Of a stretch of DNA of 64,000 nt, positions 24,999 to 34,780 are shown one piece after another (positions within the stretch are counted from its first letter, which is position 1; every line of letters begins with the position of its first letter). Under the pieces are notes generated by a model. It made no database searches. It worked only from the letters and a program-made list of their open reading frames with translations, and was not told where the DNA came from. Position numbers and translations under genes: made by a program. Source of the DNA: Fusibacter sp963666805 (lineage in GTDB: Bacteria > Bacillota > Clostridia > Peptostreptococcales > Acidaminobacteraceae); NCBI GenBank assembly GCA_963666805.2, contig CAXXWR010000007.1:434001-498000 (forward strand), read 5' to 3'.

Positions 24999-25628
24999 TT
25001 AAACCCATCTCGTTTGAGAATTCGGATTCAAAGGTTTTCTTCTTCTTGGACGGTTATTCATGTTGTCTAACAAAGTCATGGTCTTTTGAATAATAAGACC
25101 ACCAAAGATAATATTGAGCAGTGTTGCAATACCTACAAGTCCACCCAATAAAAAGCCAATCACTGTAAAACTGGCATCTAAAATACTTCTCACGACTTTA
25201 AGTTCAATGCCTAACTTATCTGATAATGCAAAGCAAATGCCTTCATAAGGACCCCTCCCCATATCTGCATAGGCGTAGATTCCAATCCCTAAATTGAGAA
25301 AGAAAATCCCTATCATAACATCAAAAAACTTCATTAAAAATAGGTCACTTTGTAGAGGCATCACCATAAAGAAATCCATAAGAGCTCCAAAAAGTAAAAA
25401 ATGAACCACGGTTCCAATTCTTACTTGAGAACGATCAAATCCAAGTGAAAAAAGAATCATCATAACAGATGTAATGTATGAAGCAATCCCTATACTTATC
25501 CCGAGATTTTTACTCATACCATCCCACAAAACATTTAAAATAACATTGCCTAGACCTGATTGCATTAAAAAGGTCATTCCAAATGCAGCTACTGTCGTTC
25601 CAGATAATAATAAAACCCATTTTTTCAT
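24999..25628 (-). CDS. YczE/YitT-like integral membrane protein (paralogue)
   Basis: 209 residues, five membrane helices. The opening FGMTFLMQSGLGNVILNVLW matches the same family as the protein at 12744-13427 (FGVALVTKANLGTSPISSVP). It ends in a basic tail (NNRPRRRKPLN). The function is unknown. It is divergent from a LysR regulator, which probably controls it. Confidence 0.78.
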   Translation of the reverse strand: MKKWVLLLSGTTVAAFGMTFLMQSGLGNVILNVLWDGMSKNLGISIGIASYITSVMMILFSLGFDRSQVRIGTVVHFLLFGALMDFFMVMPLQSDLFLMKFFDVMIGIFFLNLGIGIYAYADMGRGPYEGICFALSDKLGIELKVVRSILDASFTVIGFLLGGLVGIATLLNIIFGGLIIQKTMTLLDNMNNRPRRRKPLNPNSQTRWV

Positions 25629-25827
25629 TTTTTTGCTTATTAGCCTCCTCTGCTTTCGAAAGAATTAAGTCTCTATTGCACTTTGCCTCAATCAGTATAT
25701 AATAGATTTATCATACAGAAAATCAAATGTTTTTAATCATTAATATAAGAAAAACTGATGTATCGTCAATCTATTGATATCACTGCATTATAGCGACTAG
25801 TATTTTCGATTTCGGGGGGCAAAAAAT

Positions 25828-26697
25828 ATGCGTGTTACCAAGTATCAAATGCTGCTTAAAGTTTTAGAATTTGGGAGCCTATCTCGGGCAGCAGATTACT
25901 ATAATTATTCACAATCTGCCGTAAGCCAAATGATCCAATCTCTTGAAAATGAATTGGGTATTAAAGTCATTCACCGGTCTCGCTCTGGCGTTCATTTAAC
26001 TGCTGATGGTGAACAGCTTTTACCTTTTTTCTATCAAATCCAAAGTGCCCAAGACTTGCTTTTTACCAAAGTTTTTGAACTGAAAAATATGGAAGCGGGT
26101 ATTATCAGAATTGCGGCTTTTACAAGCGTTGCTTGTCATACTTTACCACCACTGATTCAAGCGTTTAAAGAAAAATATCCTAATATAGAATTTTATATCA
26201 AACAGGGAGATTATACTGAAACAGAACGGTGGATTAAAGATGGTGTCGTCGACTTTGGCGTGGTAAAATTACCTTCCCCTTTAAAAAACACGCCTCTCTT
26301 TAAAGATCAAATGCTCGTCGTTTTACCCGTGGGGCATCCGTTAGCTGACTTAGAAGCAATTCCTGCCCATTTACTGGAATCAGAGCACTTTATCATGTTC
26401 GAGCCTGACCATAACGACACCGTGCTTAAACTCTTTAAAAGTCACAGCATTTCGCCACAGATAGACTATCGTGTTCGGGATGACTATACCATGATGGCTA
26501 TGGTAGAAAAAGACTTAGGGATCGCTATTTTGCCTGAATTGGTTTTGAATCGGACGCCATATGATATTGTCACACGGCCCATTGATCCTCCACTTTATCG
26601 GTCGCTTGCCATTGCCAATAAACCCAATGCACATTTGTCTATTGCTTCGCAAGTCTTCATTGAATCTTTAAAAGATTACTTTAAAGGTTCGCTTTAA
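25828..26697 (+). CDS. LysR family transcriptional regulator
   Basis: 289 residues. The N-terminal helix-turn-helix contains LEFGSLSRAADYYNYSQSAV followed by SQMIQSLENELGIKVIHRSR, the canonical LysR DNA-binding domain. The remainder is a substrate-binding effector domain (about 90-285). The ribosome-site region is GGGGGGC. LysR proteins usually control the divergent neighbour, here the YczE-like gene, in response to a small molecule. It ends at a shared terminator before the S-layer gene. Confidence 0.92.
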   Translation: MRVTKYQMLLKVLEFGSLSRAADYYNYSQSAVSQMIQSLENELGIKVIHRSRSGVHLTADGEQLLPFFYQIQSAQDLLFTKVFELKNMEAGIIRIAAFTSVACHTLPPLIQAFKEKYPNIEFYIKQGDYTETERWIKDGVVDFGVVKLPSPLKNTPLFKDQMLVVLPVGHPLADLEAIPAHLLESEHFIMFEPDHNDTVLKLFKSHSISPQIDYRVRDDYTMMAMVEKDLGIAILPELVLNRTPYDIVTRPIDPPLYRSLAIANKPNAHLSIASQVFIESLKDYFKGSL

Positions 26698-26699
26698 GT

Positions 26700-26752
26700 A
26701 AAAAACCTACATTGCTGATTGATTTTTAATCAACAATGTAGGTTTTTATTTT
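26700..26752. terminator. Bidirectional terminator between lysR-like and SLH-protein genes
   Basis: AAAAACCTACATTG pairs with CAATGTAGGTTTTT, with a GATTGATT/AATCAA inner stem. Confidence 0.9.
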
Positions 26753-26763
26753 TTATATCACCT

Positions 26764-29700
26764 TTATGGTCTTTCAATTAAATTGGATTTTACCAATAGT
26801 TGATTTAAAATAGTCGCCATTTCTGCTTTCGTCAACTCCCGTTCAAGTTCTAATTGATGATTACAAGTCCCTGAAACAATGCCATAAGCGATGACATCAG
26901 CTATTCCTTTTTTATAGGCTTCATCCATATTATAAATATCACTAAACTCAGATAAAACATGTTCTACTTCAGAGATGCTTAAATCTGAACTTAAATCTAT
27001 AATATCCATTGCCTCGGCAATCATTTCAAAGGCATCACTGCGAATTATAAAGTCATCGGGGATAAAAAGGGGACTTTGATTATAATCTATTAATCCATAT
27101 TCATTAGCAGTTTCAACATATGTTGCATATGTCGCATTGCTATTTACATCTTTGAATCCATCTTGATATAGCGTTTCCCCTAAACCTAAAGCCTTGACCA
27201 GTGATACAATAAATTCTGCTCGTGTTACGCGCGATTCAGGTGAAAAAGTATCATCAGTTGCACCTTCAACAATCATTCTAGAACCCATGTTATCAATATA
27301 ACTTTCTGCCCAATGTCCTTCTGAGTCCACATAATCCATAGGATGCCATACCACTGAATAGAGACTATTCGTTAAACTATTAATTTCAGCGTAATACTGT
27401 CCTTCTTTTTCAACCACTTTTGTAGGGACATGTCGGCTTGTCCCATCCTTTTCAACTACTATTCCTGTTGTAATTTGACTTGGATTGATACCTTCTGGAA
27501 TAAGGATAGAGCGTTTGACATAGTGATTAAACAAATCAACATCAACAATTGTATCTTCATAGCTACATTCAATTGAAAAATCAACTGCTGGCACAATCAA
27601 GGTATATTCATTTTCTGCCGCCGATTTAGTCACTATTTTCATTTCTTCTTCAGATGCTTCTGCGATTTTCACTTTCACTTCTATATTCTCAAAATTAACA
27701 TCAGCTCCTAACTGATTTTGAACTTGATCCATATTAAATTCAAGTGCTGGTAAAGCATAACTAGCGAAATCCGTTTGAATTTCTAGAGTGCCCCTTCTAT
27801 CTTCCAACTTTTTAACCATTTCTCCCGTCAAAACGCCTTCAGAAATCTCAGAATCTTTACTACTAACAGGGATGATCATAGATGTTTCTGTTCCAAAATT
27901 AGCGTTAAGCAACTCATCGAATTTTGCTTCATCTATTTTCACTGAATTAACCCTTTTATTGTCTTCATAGTATATAACAGATTGACCCATTTTAACCACT
28001 TCACCATTAACAATAATGTCATCATTTTCGTCATTCCCAGCACCTGTCTGATTATCCGTATTATTATTAGAATCATTTGGTTGAGAAGCACCCGGAATGT
28101 TGAAAATAGCTGATTCTAATATGCCGATTGATGATGTAAATTTGATTTTAGCCGAATTGACCGCTCGTGTATTCGTCACGCCTAAGTCTGTAAACGCAAA
28201 AACCCCATTAACACTTGATATCTCTAGTGTTCCAGTAAGCGTCCAATCACCATTATCTGATTTTTCAACTCTAATCATCGTCCCATTGTCATCTTTTATA
28301 AGATTCTCATATTGATCAACAATCTGCACGATGGGTTGTCGACTAAAATCGCTTGAGAGACTTGCCGGCGCTGAAAGTGTTTGCATAAAAGTCATCGTAT
28401 CAATAGCTCCCCATTTAATCACCTGTGTCACGGTTGCTTCTGTATAATCTGTTGCTGTAATTTTAATCGTTTTACTTCCCGGTGTTCTAAGCAGGGCGTT
28501 TTGACTTTCACTACCTGTATCCACACTTGGCTTTAAGGTAATGGTCCCGCCACTGATGGCATATTGACTTAAATCAAGGCTAGAATCTCCTACTTTTATA
28601 TCCGTAATTGCCCCTTGGTAAGTCGCATCAGGTGTAAAAGTGATAGTCAAATCATGGTCAACGGTGTTATCACTTGTATCTACTGTTAGACTTGGTGGTG
28701 CCACCATAGGAATAGTAAAGCTTTGACTCACATTATCATTTAAAGTGCCTAGGACAAAGTTTATTTGTCCTGTCCCTTGGCTTGATAAAGTACAGGTTAA
28801 GTTTGTATAGGTCACTACCCCGCCAACGGCACTTTTACTACTGGTTCCTCCAATCGTCCATGTTCCTGTTCCCGCCTTGGCTTCTGCTGTCACTGTGCTA
28901 GTGGCTGATGGTCCCGTTGCACAAATATTGTCATATTGGTCTTTTAAAGTGACCACTGGTTGCGTTGCAAAGGCATCCCCACTCGCCGTCCCCGGTACAG
29001 GTTCAGTCGTTATCGTTAAGCTCTTGGCTGTTCCTGCATGAATCACCTGTGTCACGGTTGCTTCTGTATAATCTGTTGCTGTGATTTTAATCGTTTTACT
29101 TCCCGGTGTTCTAAGCAGGGCGTTTTGACTTTCACTACCTGTATCCACACTTGGCTTTAAGGTAATGGTCCCGCCACTGATGGCATATTGACTTGAATCG
29201 AGGCTAGAATCTCCTACTTTTATATCCGTAATTGCCCCTTGGTAAGTCGCATCAGGTGTAAAAGTGATAGTCAAATCATGGTCAACGGTGTTATCACTTG
29301 TATCTACTGTTAGACTTGGTGGTGCCACCATAGGAATAGTAAAGCTTTGACTCGCATTATCATTTAAAGTGCCTAGGACAAAGTTTATTTGTCCTGTCCC
29401 TTGGCTTGATAAAGTACAGGTTAAGTTTGTATAGGTCACTACCCCGCCAACGGCACTTTTACTACTGGTTCCTCCAATCGTCCATGTTCCTGTTCCCGCC
29501 TTGGCTTCTGCTGTCACTGTGCTAGTGGCTGATGGTCCCGTTGCACAAATATTGTCATATTGGTCTTTTAAAGTGACCACTGGTTGCGTTGCAAAGGCAT
29601 CCCCACTCGCCGTCCCCGGTACAGGTTCAGTCGTTATTGTTAAGCTCTTGGCTGTTCCTGCATGAATCACCTGTGTCACGGTTGCTTCTGTATAATCTGT

Positions 29701-31881
29701 TGCTGTGATTTTAATCGTTTTACTTCCCGGTGTTCTAAGCAGGGCGTTTTGACTTTCACTACCTGTATCCACACTTGGCTTTAAGGTAATGGTCCCGCCA
29801 CTGATGGCATATTGACTTGAATCGAGGCTAGAATCTCCTACTTTTATATCCGTAATTGCCCCTTGGTAAGTCGCATCAGGTGTAAAAGTGATAGTCAAAT
29901 CATGGTCAACGGTGTTATCACTTGTATCTACTGTTAGACTTGGTGGTGCCACCATAGGAATAGTAAAGCTTTGACTCGCATTATCATTTAAAGTGCCTAG
30001 GACAAAGTTTATTTGTCCTGTCCCTTGGCTTGATAAAGTACAGGTTAAGTTTGTATAGGTCACTACCCCGCCAACGGCACTTTTACTACTGGTTCCTCCA
30101 ATCGTCCATGTTCCTGTTCCCGCCTTGGCTTCTGCTGTCACTGTGCTAGTGGCTGATGGTCCCGTTGCACAAATATTGTCATATTGGTCTTTTAAAGTGA
30201 CCACTGGTTGCGTTGCAAAGACATCCCCACTCGCCGTCCCCGGTACAGGTTCAGTGGTTATTGTTAAGCTCTTGGCTGTTCCTGCATGAATCACCTGTGT
30301 CACGGTTGCTTCTGTATAGTCTGTTGCTGTGATTTTAATCGTTTTACTTCCCGGTGTTCTAAGCAGGGCGTTTTGACTTTCACTGCCTGTATCCACACTT
30401 GGCTTTAAGGTAATGGTCCCGCCACTGATGGCATATTGACTTGAATCGAGGCTAGAATCTCCTACTTTTATATCCGTAATTGCCCCTTGGTAAGTCGCAT
30501 CAGGTGTAAAAGTGATAGTCAAATCATGGTCAACGGTGTTATCACTTGTATCTACTGTTAGACTTGGTGGTACCACCATAGGAATAGTAAAGCTTTGACT
30601 CGCATTATCATTTAAAGTGCCTAGGACAAAGTTTATTTGTCCTGTCCCTTGGCTTGATAAAGTACAGGTTAAGTTTGTATAGGTCACTACCCCACCAACG
30701 GCACTTTTACTACTGGTTCCTCCAATCGTCCATGTCCCTGTTCCCGCCTTGGCTTCTGCTGTCACTGTGCTAGTGGCTGATGGCCCAGTTGCACAAATAT
30801 TGTCATATTGGTCTTTTAAAGTGACCACTGGTTGCGTTGCAAAGGCATCCCCACTTGCCGTCCCCGGTACAGGTTCAGTGGTTATTGTTAAGCTCTTGGC
30901 TGTTCCTGCATGAATCACCTGTGTCACGGTTGCTTCTGTATAATCTGTTGCTGTGATTTTAATCGTTTTACTTCCCGGTGTTCTAAGCAGGGCGTTTTGA
31001 CTTTCACTGCCTGTATCCACACTTGGCTTTAAGGTAATGGTTCCGCCACTGATGGCATATTGACTTGAATCAAGGCTAGAATCTCCTACTTTTATATCCG
31101 TAATTGCCCCTTGGTAAGTCGCATCAGGTGTAAAAGTGATAGTCAAATCATGGTCAACGGTGTTATCACTTGTATCTACTGTTAGACTTGGTGCAGATGG
31201 AAGGGGTGGATCACTTGATAAGACAAGATCATCAAGAAGTAGTGTATCATAGTCAATCCAAAAACGAAGTGTATGAATATTCTCAAACGAACCTGATTTA
31301 GCAAAAGTTAGTGTGTCTCCATTATGCGCCCCATTGTTTCTAACGAGATCTGAGGCACTTGCATTGGCAAAACTGAGGTCTAAAATATAGTCATCATCAT
31401 ATAAATAAGTATAAGAAATGGAGGCCACTTCTACCCCCGACTCATTATAACCTGTGATTTTAACAATGTTGGGATTAGATTCTGGTGCATCTGAAGATGT
31501 CCGATACGTATTTGCTTTTAAATCTACTGAAATCGGTGTAAATAAACTGCCATCCTGTTTTGAAAACTCAAGATATCCAGCACGACCACTAGAACCCATG
31601 CCACCAGCTCCGAAATATAAACATTTATCGGTTTCATTACTAGACAGAATAGGGTCATTTGACACTTTACCCGCTTGGACTATAGAAGGAGATGCAACAT
31701 CTTCTTTTGCATAAACATGAAGGTCTTGCATATCTACCGATCCCTCTCCTGTTCCCATTCCAAATATACCCGTAAAATCTTCAAATCCATAAGTCGTATT
31801 TGCGCCAAAAGTAATCGGCGTGATAAGTAACATGACTATCATCATGCTTAAAAATATGTATCCCTTTCTTAAAACACTCAT
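26764..31881 (-). CDS. Large SLH-domain surface protein with 208-residue tandem repeats
   Basis: 1705 residues counted from the ATG at 31881, which has AAGGAGG upstream; a GTG nine bases earlier touches that ribosome site. Order: signal peptide (to about 27); a unique beta-rich domain (28-230); four complete 208-residue repeats starting near 231, 439, 647 and 855, plus the front half of a fifth at 1063; a diverged Ig-like domain; an Asn-rich linker; a domain with IIVNGEVVKMG seen in clostridial SLH proteins; three SLH domains from about 1517 (SEGHWAESYI, FKDVNSNATYATY, FSDIYNMDEAY). SLH domains anchor the protein in the wall. Each repeat has an N-half resembling the Shr-type haemoglobin-interacting domain (DUF1533) and a C-half Ig-like domain with two cysteines. 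Ligand unknown. Confidence 0.88.
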   Translation of the reverse strand: MSVLRKGYIFLSMMIVMLLITPITFGANTTYGFEDFTGIFGMGTGEGSVDMQDLHVYAKEDVASPSIVQAGKVSNDPILSSNETDKCLYFGAGGMGSSGRAGYLEFSKQDGSLFTPISVDLKANTYRTSSDAPESNPNIVKITGYNESGVEVASISYTYLYDDDYILDLSFANASASDLVRNNGAHNGDTLTFAKSGSFENIHTLRFWIDYDTLLLDDLVLSSDPPLPSAPSLTVDTSDNTVDHDLTITFTPDATYQGAITDIKVGDSSLDSSQYAISGGTITLKPSVDTGSESQNALLRTPGSKTIKITATDYTEATVTQVIHAGTAKSLTITTEPVPGTASGDAFATQPVVTLKDQYDNICATGPSATSTVTAEAKAGTGTWTIGGTSSKSAVGGVVTYTNLTCTLSSQGTGQINFVLGTLNDNASQSFTIPMVVPPSLTVDTSDNTVDHDLTITFTPDATYQGAITDIKVGDSSLDSSQYAISGGTITLKPSVDTGSESQNALLRTPGSKTIKITATDYTEATVTQVIHAGTAKSLTITTEPVPGTASGDVFATQPVVTLKDQYDNICATGPSATSTVTAEAKAGTGTWTIGGTSSKSAVGGVVTYTNLTCTLSSQGTGQINFVLGTLNDNASQSFTIPMVAPPSLTVDTSDNTVDHDLTITFTPDATYQGAITDIKVGDSSLDSSQYAISGGTITLKPSVDTGSESQNALLRTPGSKTIKITATDYTEATVTQVIHAGTAKSLTITTEPVPGTASGDAFATQPVVTLKDQYDNICATGPSATSTVTAEAKAGTGTWTIGGTSSKSAVGGVVTYTNLTCTLSSQGTGQINFVLGTLNDNASQSFTIPMVAPPSLTVDTSDNTVDHDLTITFTPDATYQGAITDIKVGDSSLDSSQYAISGGTITLKPSVDTGSESQNALLRTPGSKTIKITATDYTEATVTQVIHAGTAKSLTITTEPVPGTASGDAFATQPVVTLKDQYDNICATGPSATSTVTAEAKAGTGTWTIGGTSSKSAVGGVVTYTNLTCTLSSQGTGQINFVLGTLNDNVSQSFTIPMVAPPSLTVDTSDNTVDHDLTITFTPDATYQGAITDIKVGDSSLDLSQYAISGGTITLKPSVDTGSESQNALLRTPGSKTIKITATDYTEATVTQVIKWGAIDTMTFMQTLSAPASLSSDFSRQPIVQIVDQYENLIKDDNGTMIRVEKSDNGDWTLTGTLEISSVNGVFAFTDLGVTNTRAVNSAKIKFTSSIGILESAIFNIPGASQPNDSNNNTDNQTGAGNDENDDIIVNGEVVKMGQSVIYYEDNKRVNSVKIDEAKFDELLNANFGTETSMIIPVSSKDSEISEGVLTGEMVKKLEDRRGTLEIQTDFASYALPALEFNMDQVQNQLGADVNFENIEVKVKIAEASEEEMKIVTKSAAENEYTLIVPAVDFSIECSYEDTIVDVDLFNHYVKRSILIPEGINPSQITTGIVVEKDGTSRHVPTKVVEKEGQYYAEINSLTNSLYSVVWHPMDYVDSEGHWAESYIDNMGSRMIVEGATDDTFSPESRVTRAEFIVSLVKALGLGETLYQDGFKDVNSNATYATYVETANEYGLIDYNQSPLFIPDDFIIRSDAFEMIAEAMDIIDLSSDLSISEVEHVLSEFSDIYNMDEAYKKGIADVIAYGIVSGTCNHQLELERELTKAEMATILNQLLVKSNLIERP
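28414..31191 (-). repeat. 624-bp tandem repeat array, 4.45 copies
   Basis: Unit starts at 31191, 30567, 29943, 29319 and 28695 (minus strand); the last covers only the first half. The same motif recurs at exactly 624-bp steps. Encoded copies differ at about one residue each, for example GDAFAT/GDVFAT, DNASQ/DNVSQ and LDSSQ/LDLSQ. Copy number is prone to error in short-read assembly. Confidence 0.95.
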
Positions 31882-31955
31882 ATTATTCACCCTCCTTCAT
31901 AAGTGGTTTCAACTAATAAAAAACGCCTCCTATATTTTATTACAACTTATTAATA

Positions 31956-31984
31956 ATTATACATCACCTTTAATATTAAAACAA
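31956..31984 (-). promoter_or_regulatory. Promoter of the SLH-protein gene
   Basis: On the minus strand TTGTTT (31979-31984), 17-bp spacer and TATAAT (31956-31961); the -35 overlaps the arm of the znu terminator. The leader to the ATG is about 70 bases. Confidence 0.55.
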
Positions 31985-32012
31985 GTGATGCTCATTAGAA
32001 CATCACTTGCCA
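31980..32012 (-). terminator. Terminator of the zinc ABC operon
   Basis: CAAGTGATG (31982-31990) pairs with CATCACTTG (32001-32009). On the minus strand it is followed by TTTTAATATT. Confidence 0.8.
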
Positions 32013-32027
32013 TTTTACATTCATTAT

Positions 32028-32861
32028 TTATGATTTTATTAGCACTTGGTTGAAGTATCGACTAACTTTTTTAAGGGCATAAGCTACAAAAAAACAAAAG
32101 ACTGATATAAGTACAATACTGGCTCCAGATGCTAAATTGAATTGAAGTGAAAGCCATAAGCCCATCATACAATAAATCAGACCAATAAGAACTGCCAGTG
32201 TCATTCTTTTAGATAGTGATTTCGTAAAAAGTGCCGAGGTTGCTGCGGGTGCTGTGAGTAAGGCGATAACTAGTATAATGCCTGCAACTCTAATGAGAAT
32301 CACTGCTGTAATTGCAACGAGTATTAGTAATAAATAATGAAAAAAATTCGTATGAACACCACTGATTTTAGCAAATGTTTCATCAAATAAATAGGCTTTC
32401 CAATCTTCATAAAAAGCAAGCAAGGCGAAGACCAATATGACGGTTAAAATAATCATTAATCTCAAAGTACTGCTTGTAACTGATAATATATTTCCAAAGA
32501 GATAAGAGGTCATATCAGGTGGATAAGATGGCATTAAGGCAATAAAGAAAATCCCGCACGCCATACCAAATGACCAAAAAAGCCCTATAAGAACATCCGT
32601 TTCAACTTTTTCAGTGCGATTAATCGCCCCAATCCCGAGAGCTGATCCAATGGCAAAAATAAAAGCACCTATAAGGGGTTCAAATCCCAAGAGATAGCCC
32701 AATCCCACACCACCATAAGCCGTATGAGCGATACCACCACTCATCATCACTAATTTTTTTTCTATAATAATCACACCCATAATGCCACAGACAATACTAG
32801 CAAGAATACTTGCAAATACTGCATGACGCATGAATTGATAATTTATCAACATATCGATCAT
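32028..32861 (-). CDS. znuB: Zinc/manganese-type ABC transporter permease
   Basis: 277 residues, eight to nine membrane helices, ABC-3 (ZnuB/AdcB/MntB) family. Typical segments are MSGGIAHTAYGGVGLGYLLG and RVAGIILVIALLTAPAATSA. It overlaps the ATPase gene by four bases. It forms the channel for metal entry. Zinc is favoured over manganese because of the receptor and the palindromic operator, but the metal is not proven by sequence. Confidence 0.92.
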   Translation of the reverse strand: MIDMLINYQFMRHAVFASILASIVCGIMGVIIIEKKLVMMSGGIAHTAYGGVGLGYLLGFEPLIGAFIFAIGSALGIGAINRTEKVETDVLIGLFWSFGMACGIFFIALMPSYPPDMTSYLFGNILSVTSSTLRLMIILTVILVFALLAFYEDWKAYLFDETFAKISGVHTNFFHYLLLILVAITAVILIRVAGIILVIALLTAPAATSALFTKSLSKRMTLAVLIGLIYCMMGLWLSLQFNLASGASIVLISVFCFFVAYALKKVSRYFNQVLIKS

Positions 32862-33646
32862 TTTATCACCTTTAAAATGCGTTCTGACTTTCTTTCATCT
32901 TTATACTTTCCTAGAAAAGGAAGCTTTGAATGGGGTCTACCATTGCCGTATAGCATTGAGACAATTTCTCTTGTGGGTAAAGGAACACCATCATAAATCA
33001 CCTTGCGATTCAAGCAAATAAGATGCTTGGCATGGGATTCAATCATATTCAAGTCATGTGTTATTAAAATGACCGTTGCCTTCTGATTGATTTTTGCCAG
33101 TGCCTCTAAAATTTGATATTTAGAAGCTTCATCAACACTAGCGGTTGGTTCATCTAAGCATATTATTTCTGGCTCTAAACAAAGCGCTCGTGCAATAAGC
33201 ATCCGCTGAAATTCACCGCCAGAAAGTTCATCAATTTGCCTATTCTTCAAATTTTCTAGCCCCATTAGTTCTATTTTTTCTTGAGCAATGGAACGGTCTG
33301 ATTCACTATAATGTTTAAACCACATCATGCCTTTTTTTAATCGTCCTTGTAAAACGGCTTCAAAAACTGAAATTGGGAATTGTCTATTAACGGTTGAGAA
33401 TTGCGGGACATAAGCAATTTTATTTGAATGAGGTGCCATTGATTTAGGGTTAAGTGTTAGTCGCCCTTGAGCGAGTGGAACCAAACCCAAAATGGCTTTC
33501 ATCAACGTCGATTTACCACCGCCATTAGGCCCTATAACGCACAAAAAATCACCTTTAGGGATATCAATTGATATCCCTTTAAGTGCTTGTGTTAAGCCAT
33601 AATTAACAGAAACTTGATCGACTTTTATCTGTAATAAGTCATCCAT
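32858..33646 (-). CDS. znuC: Zinc/manganese-type ABC transporter ATPase
   Basis: 262 residues. Walker A GPNGGGKST, signature LSGGEFQRMLIARA, Walker B IICLDEPTASVD and the switch His in ILITHDLNM are intact. It energises the ZnuB-like permease. Its ATG overlaps the receptor stop by one base (TAATG) and its end overlaps the permease, giving a tight three-gene operon. Confidence 0.94.
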   Translation of the reverse strand: MDDLLQIKVDQVSVNYGLTQALKGISIDIPKGDFLCVIGPNGGGKSTLMKAILGLVPLAQGRLTLNPKSMAPHSNKIAYVPQFSTVNRQFPISVFEAVLQGRLKKGMMWFKHYSESDRSIAQEKIELMGLENLKNRQIDELSGGEFQRMLIARALCLEPEIICLDEPTASVDEASKYQILEALAKINQKATVILITHDLNMIESHAKHLICLNRKVIYDGVPLPTREIVSMLYGNGRPHSKLPFLGKYKDERKSERILKVIK

Positions 33647-34530
33647 TATTCCATCGCCTCAGCCATTGTTTTTGCCATTTTCTCAAGATTTTCTATATAG
33701 TTCGGTGCAAGCGGTGCCAACTGTATAGTCTTGCCACCTAACTCTTCAGCAAAAGATTGAGACTGGCTCGAATCAATTTCACTTTGGTAAAAAATCACTT
33801 TAATATTTTCATCTTTTGCCACATCAATGAGTTCTTTAAGATGTTCCGGAGTTGCTTCTTTCCCTTCTTCTTCAAGGGCAAACATTTCAAGACCATAATC
33901 TTCTGCTAAGTAGCCAAACGCAGGATGAAAGACGATAAATTTCTTATTTGAAACATCTTTAAGTGCTTCTGTAATATCTGTATCTAATTGATCCAGTTTA
34001 GCTTGATATGCTTCTGCATTGGCCTTAAAAGTCTCTGCATGGCTTGGGTCTAAACTTGAAAGTTCTTGCTCAATGGTTTCAATCATCACTTTTACACGTT
34101 TAGGTGATAACCATATGTGGGGATCTCTTTCACCCGATTCAAACAGACGTTCATCATAAGTTGATGCGACTGCGTCGTTAAGTGAAACAACTTTAACGTC
34201 TCCTACATTTGGAAGTATATTGGCTTCTTCTGTCGGAACCCCTATTGAAAAGTAAGCTGACGCATCATGAAAATCTGCCATTACTTGAGGTGTTGGTTCA
34301 TATGATTCTGGACTGCTTCCTGGTGGCACTAAAGTGACAACCTTTACTAAATCTCCACCGACTGCTTTTACAAACGTCTCTTCTGGGACAATTGTAACAG
34401 CAACGGTCAATGCTGTATCAGTTTGAGTATCTTCATTTGTATTAGTCGTTTGCCCACAAGCCGCTAAAGATAATAACATTACCATCGCTAGAGCTATCAC
34501 GGCTATTTTTTTCCACTTTCTTTTTATCAT
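33646..34530 (-). CDS. znuA: Zinc/manganese-type ABC transporter receptor lipoprotein
   Basis: 294 residues; lipobox LSLAAC, then a cluster A-I metal receptor domain. Ligand-region motifs DPHIWLSP and FHPAFGYLAEDYGL are present with their histidines, but the first canonical His (usually in a PHxYEP context) is replaced: PESYEPTP. Glu could serve as the ligand, or metal choice may differ. There is no long His-rich loop. The start at 34530 follows ATGGAGGACG; the frame extends to 34566 but that would contain the ribosome site. Confidence 0.9.
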   Translation of the reverse strand: MIKRKWKKIAVIALAMVMLLSLAACGQTTNTNEDTQTDTALTVAVTIVPEETFVKAVGGDLVKVVTLVPPGSSPESYEPTPQVMADFHDASAYFSIGVPTEEANILPNVGDVKVVSLNDAVASTYDERLFESGERDPHIWLSPKRVKVMIETIEQELSSLDPSHAETFKANAEAYQAKLDQLDTDITEALKDVSNKKFIVFHPAFGYLAEDYGLEMFALEEEGKEATPEHLKELIDVAKDENIKVIFYQSEIDSSQSQSFAEELGGKTIQLAPLAPNYIENLEKMAKTMAEAME

Positions 34531-34591
34531 GTCGTCCTCCATTAAATTCAACATTGGATATCTCATTCGACAACCAATGCGATGTCAATAA

Positions 34592-34657
34592 ATGCAAATG
34601 CGAATTATTTGCATCTTCTATGAGGGCTATTATATCCTTTCTATTTTTTCCTGTCAA
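34592..34657 (-). promoter_or_regulatory. znu promoter with Zur/Fur-like palindromic operator
   Basis: On the minus strand a consensus promoter: TTGACA (34652-34657), 17-bp spacer, TATAAT (34629-34634). Just after the expected start point is a perfect inverted repeat ATGCAAAT-gcgaatt-ATTTGCAT (34592-34614). Its position would block transcription when bound. Zur is the likely binder by context; the sequence is not the textbook Zur box. Confidence 0.75.
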
Positions 34658-34685
34658 CTCCCTAAAAAGAAAATTGATGAATCAA

Positions 34686-34710
34686 CAAAAAAAAGAGCTT
34701 TAAAAGCCCT
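34686..34710 (-). terminator. Terminator of the pucR-like regulator gene
   Basis: On the minus strand GGGCTTTTAAAGCTC is followed by eight T's. Confidence 0.75.
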
Positions 34711-34780
34711 TCTTGATTAGTTTATCTATTTGTACTCATCCCTTGTTTATCTCTTTATTTTAGTTTAACGCTTGTTTCAT

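Noticed and set aside
28414..31191. CRISPR-like repeat array
   Set aside because: The units are 624 bp, in frame, and encode protein domains; there are no short repeats with unique spacers.
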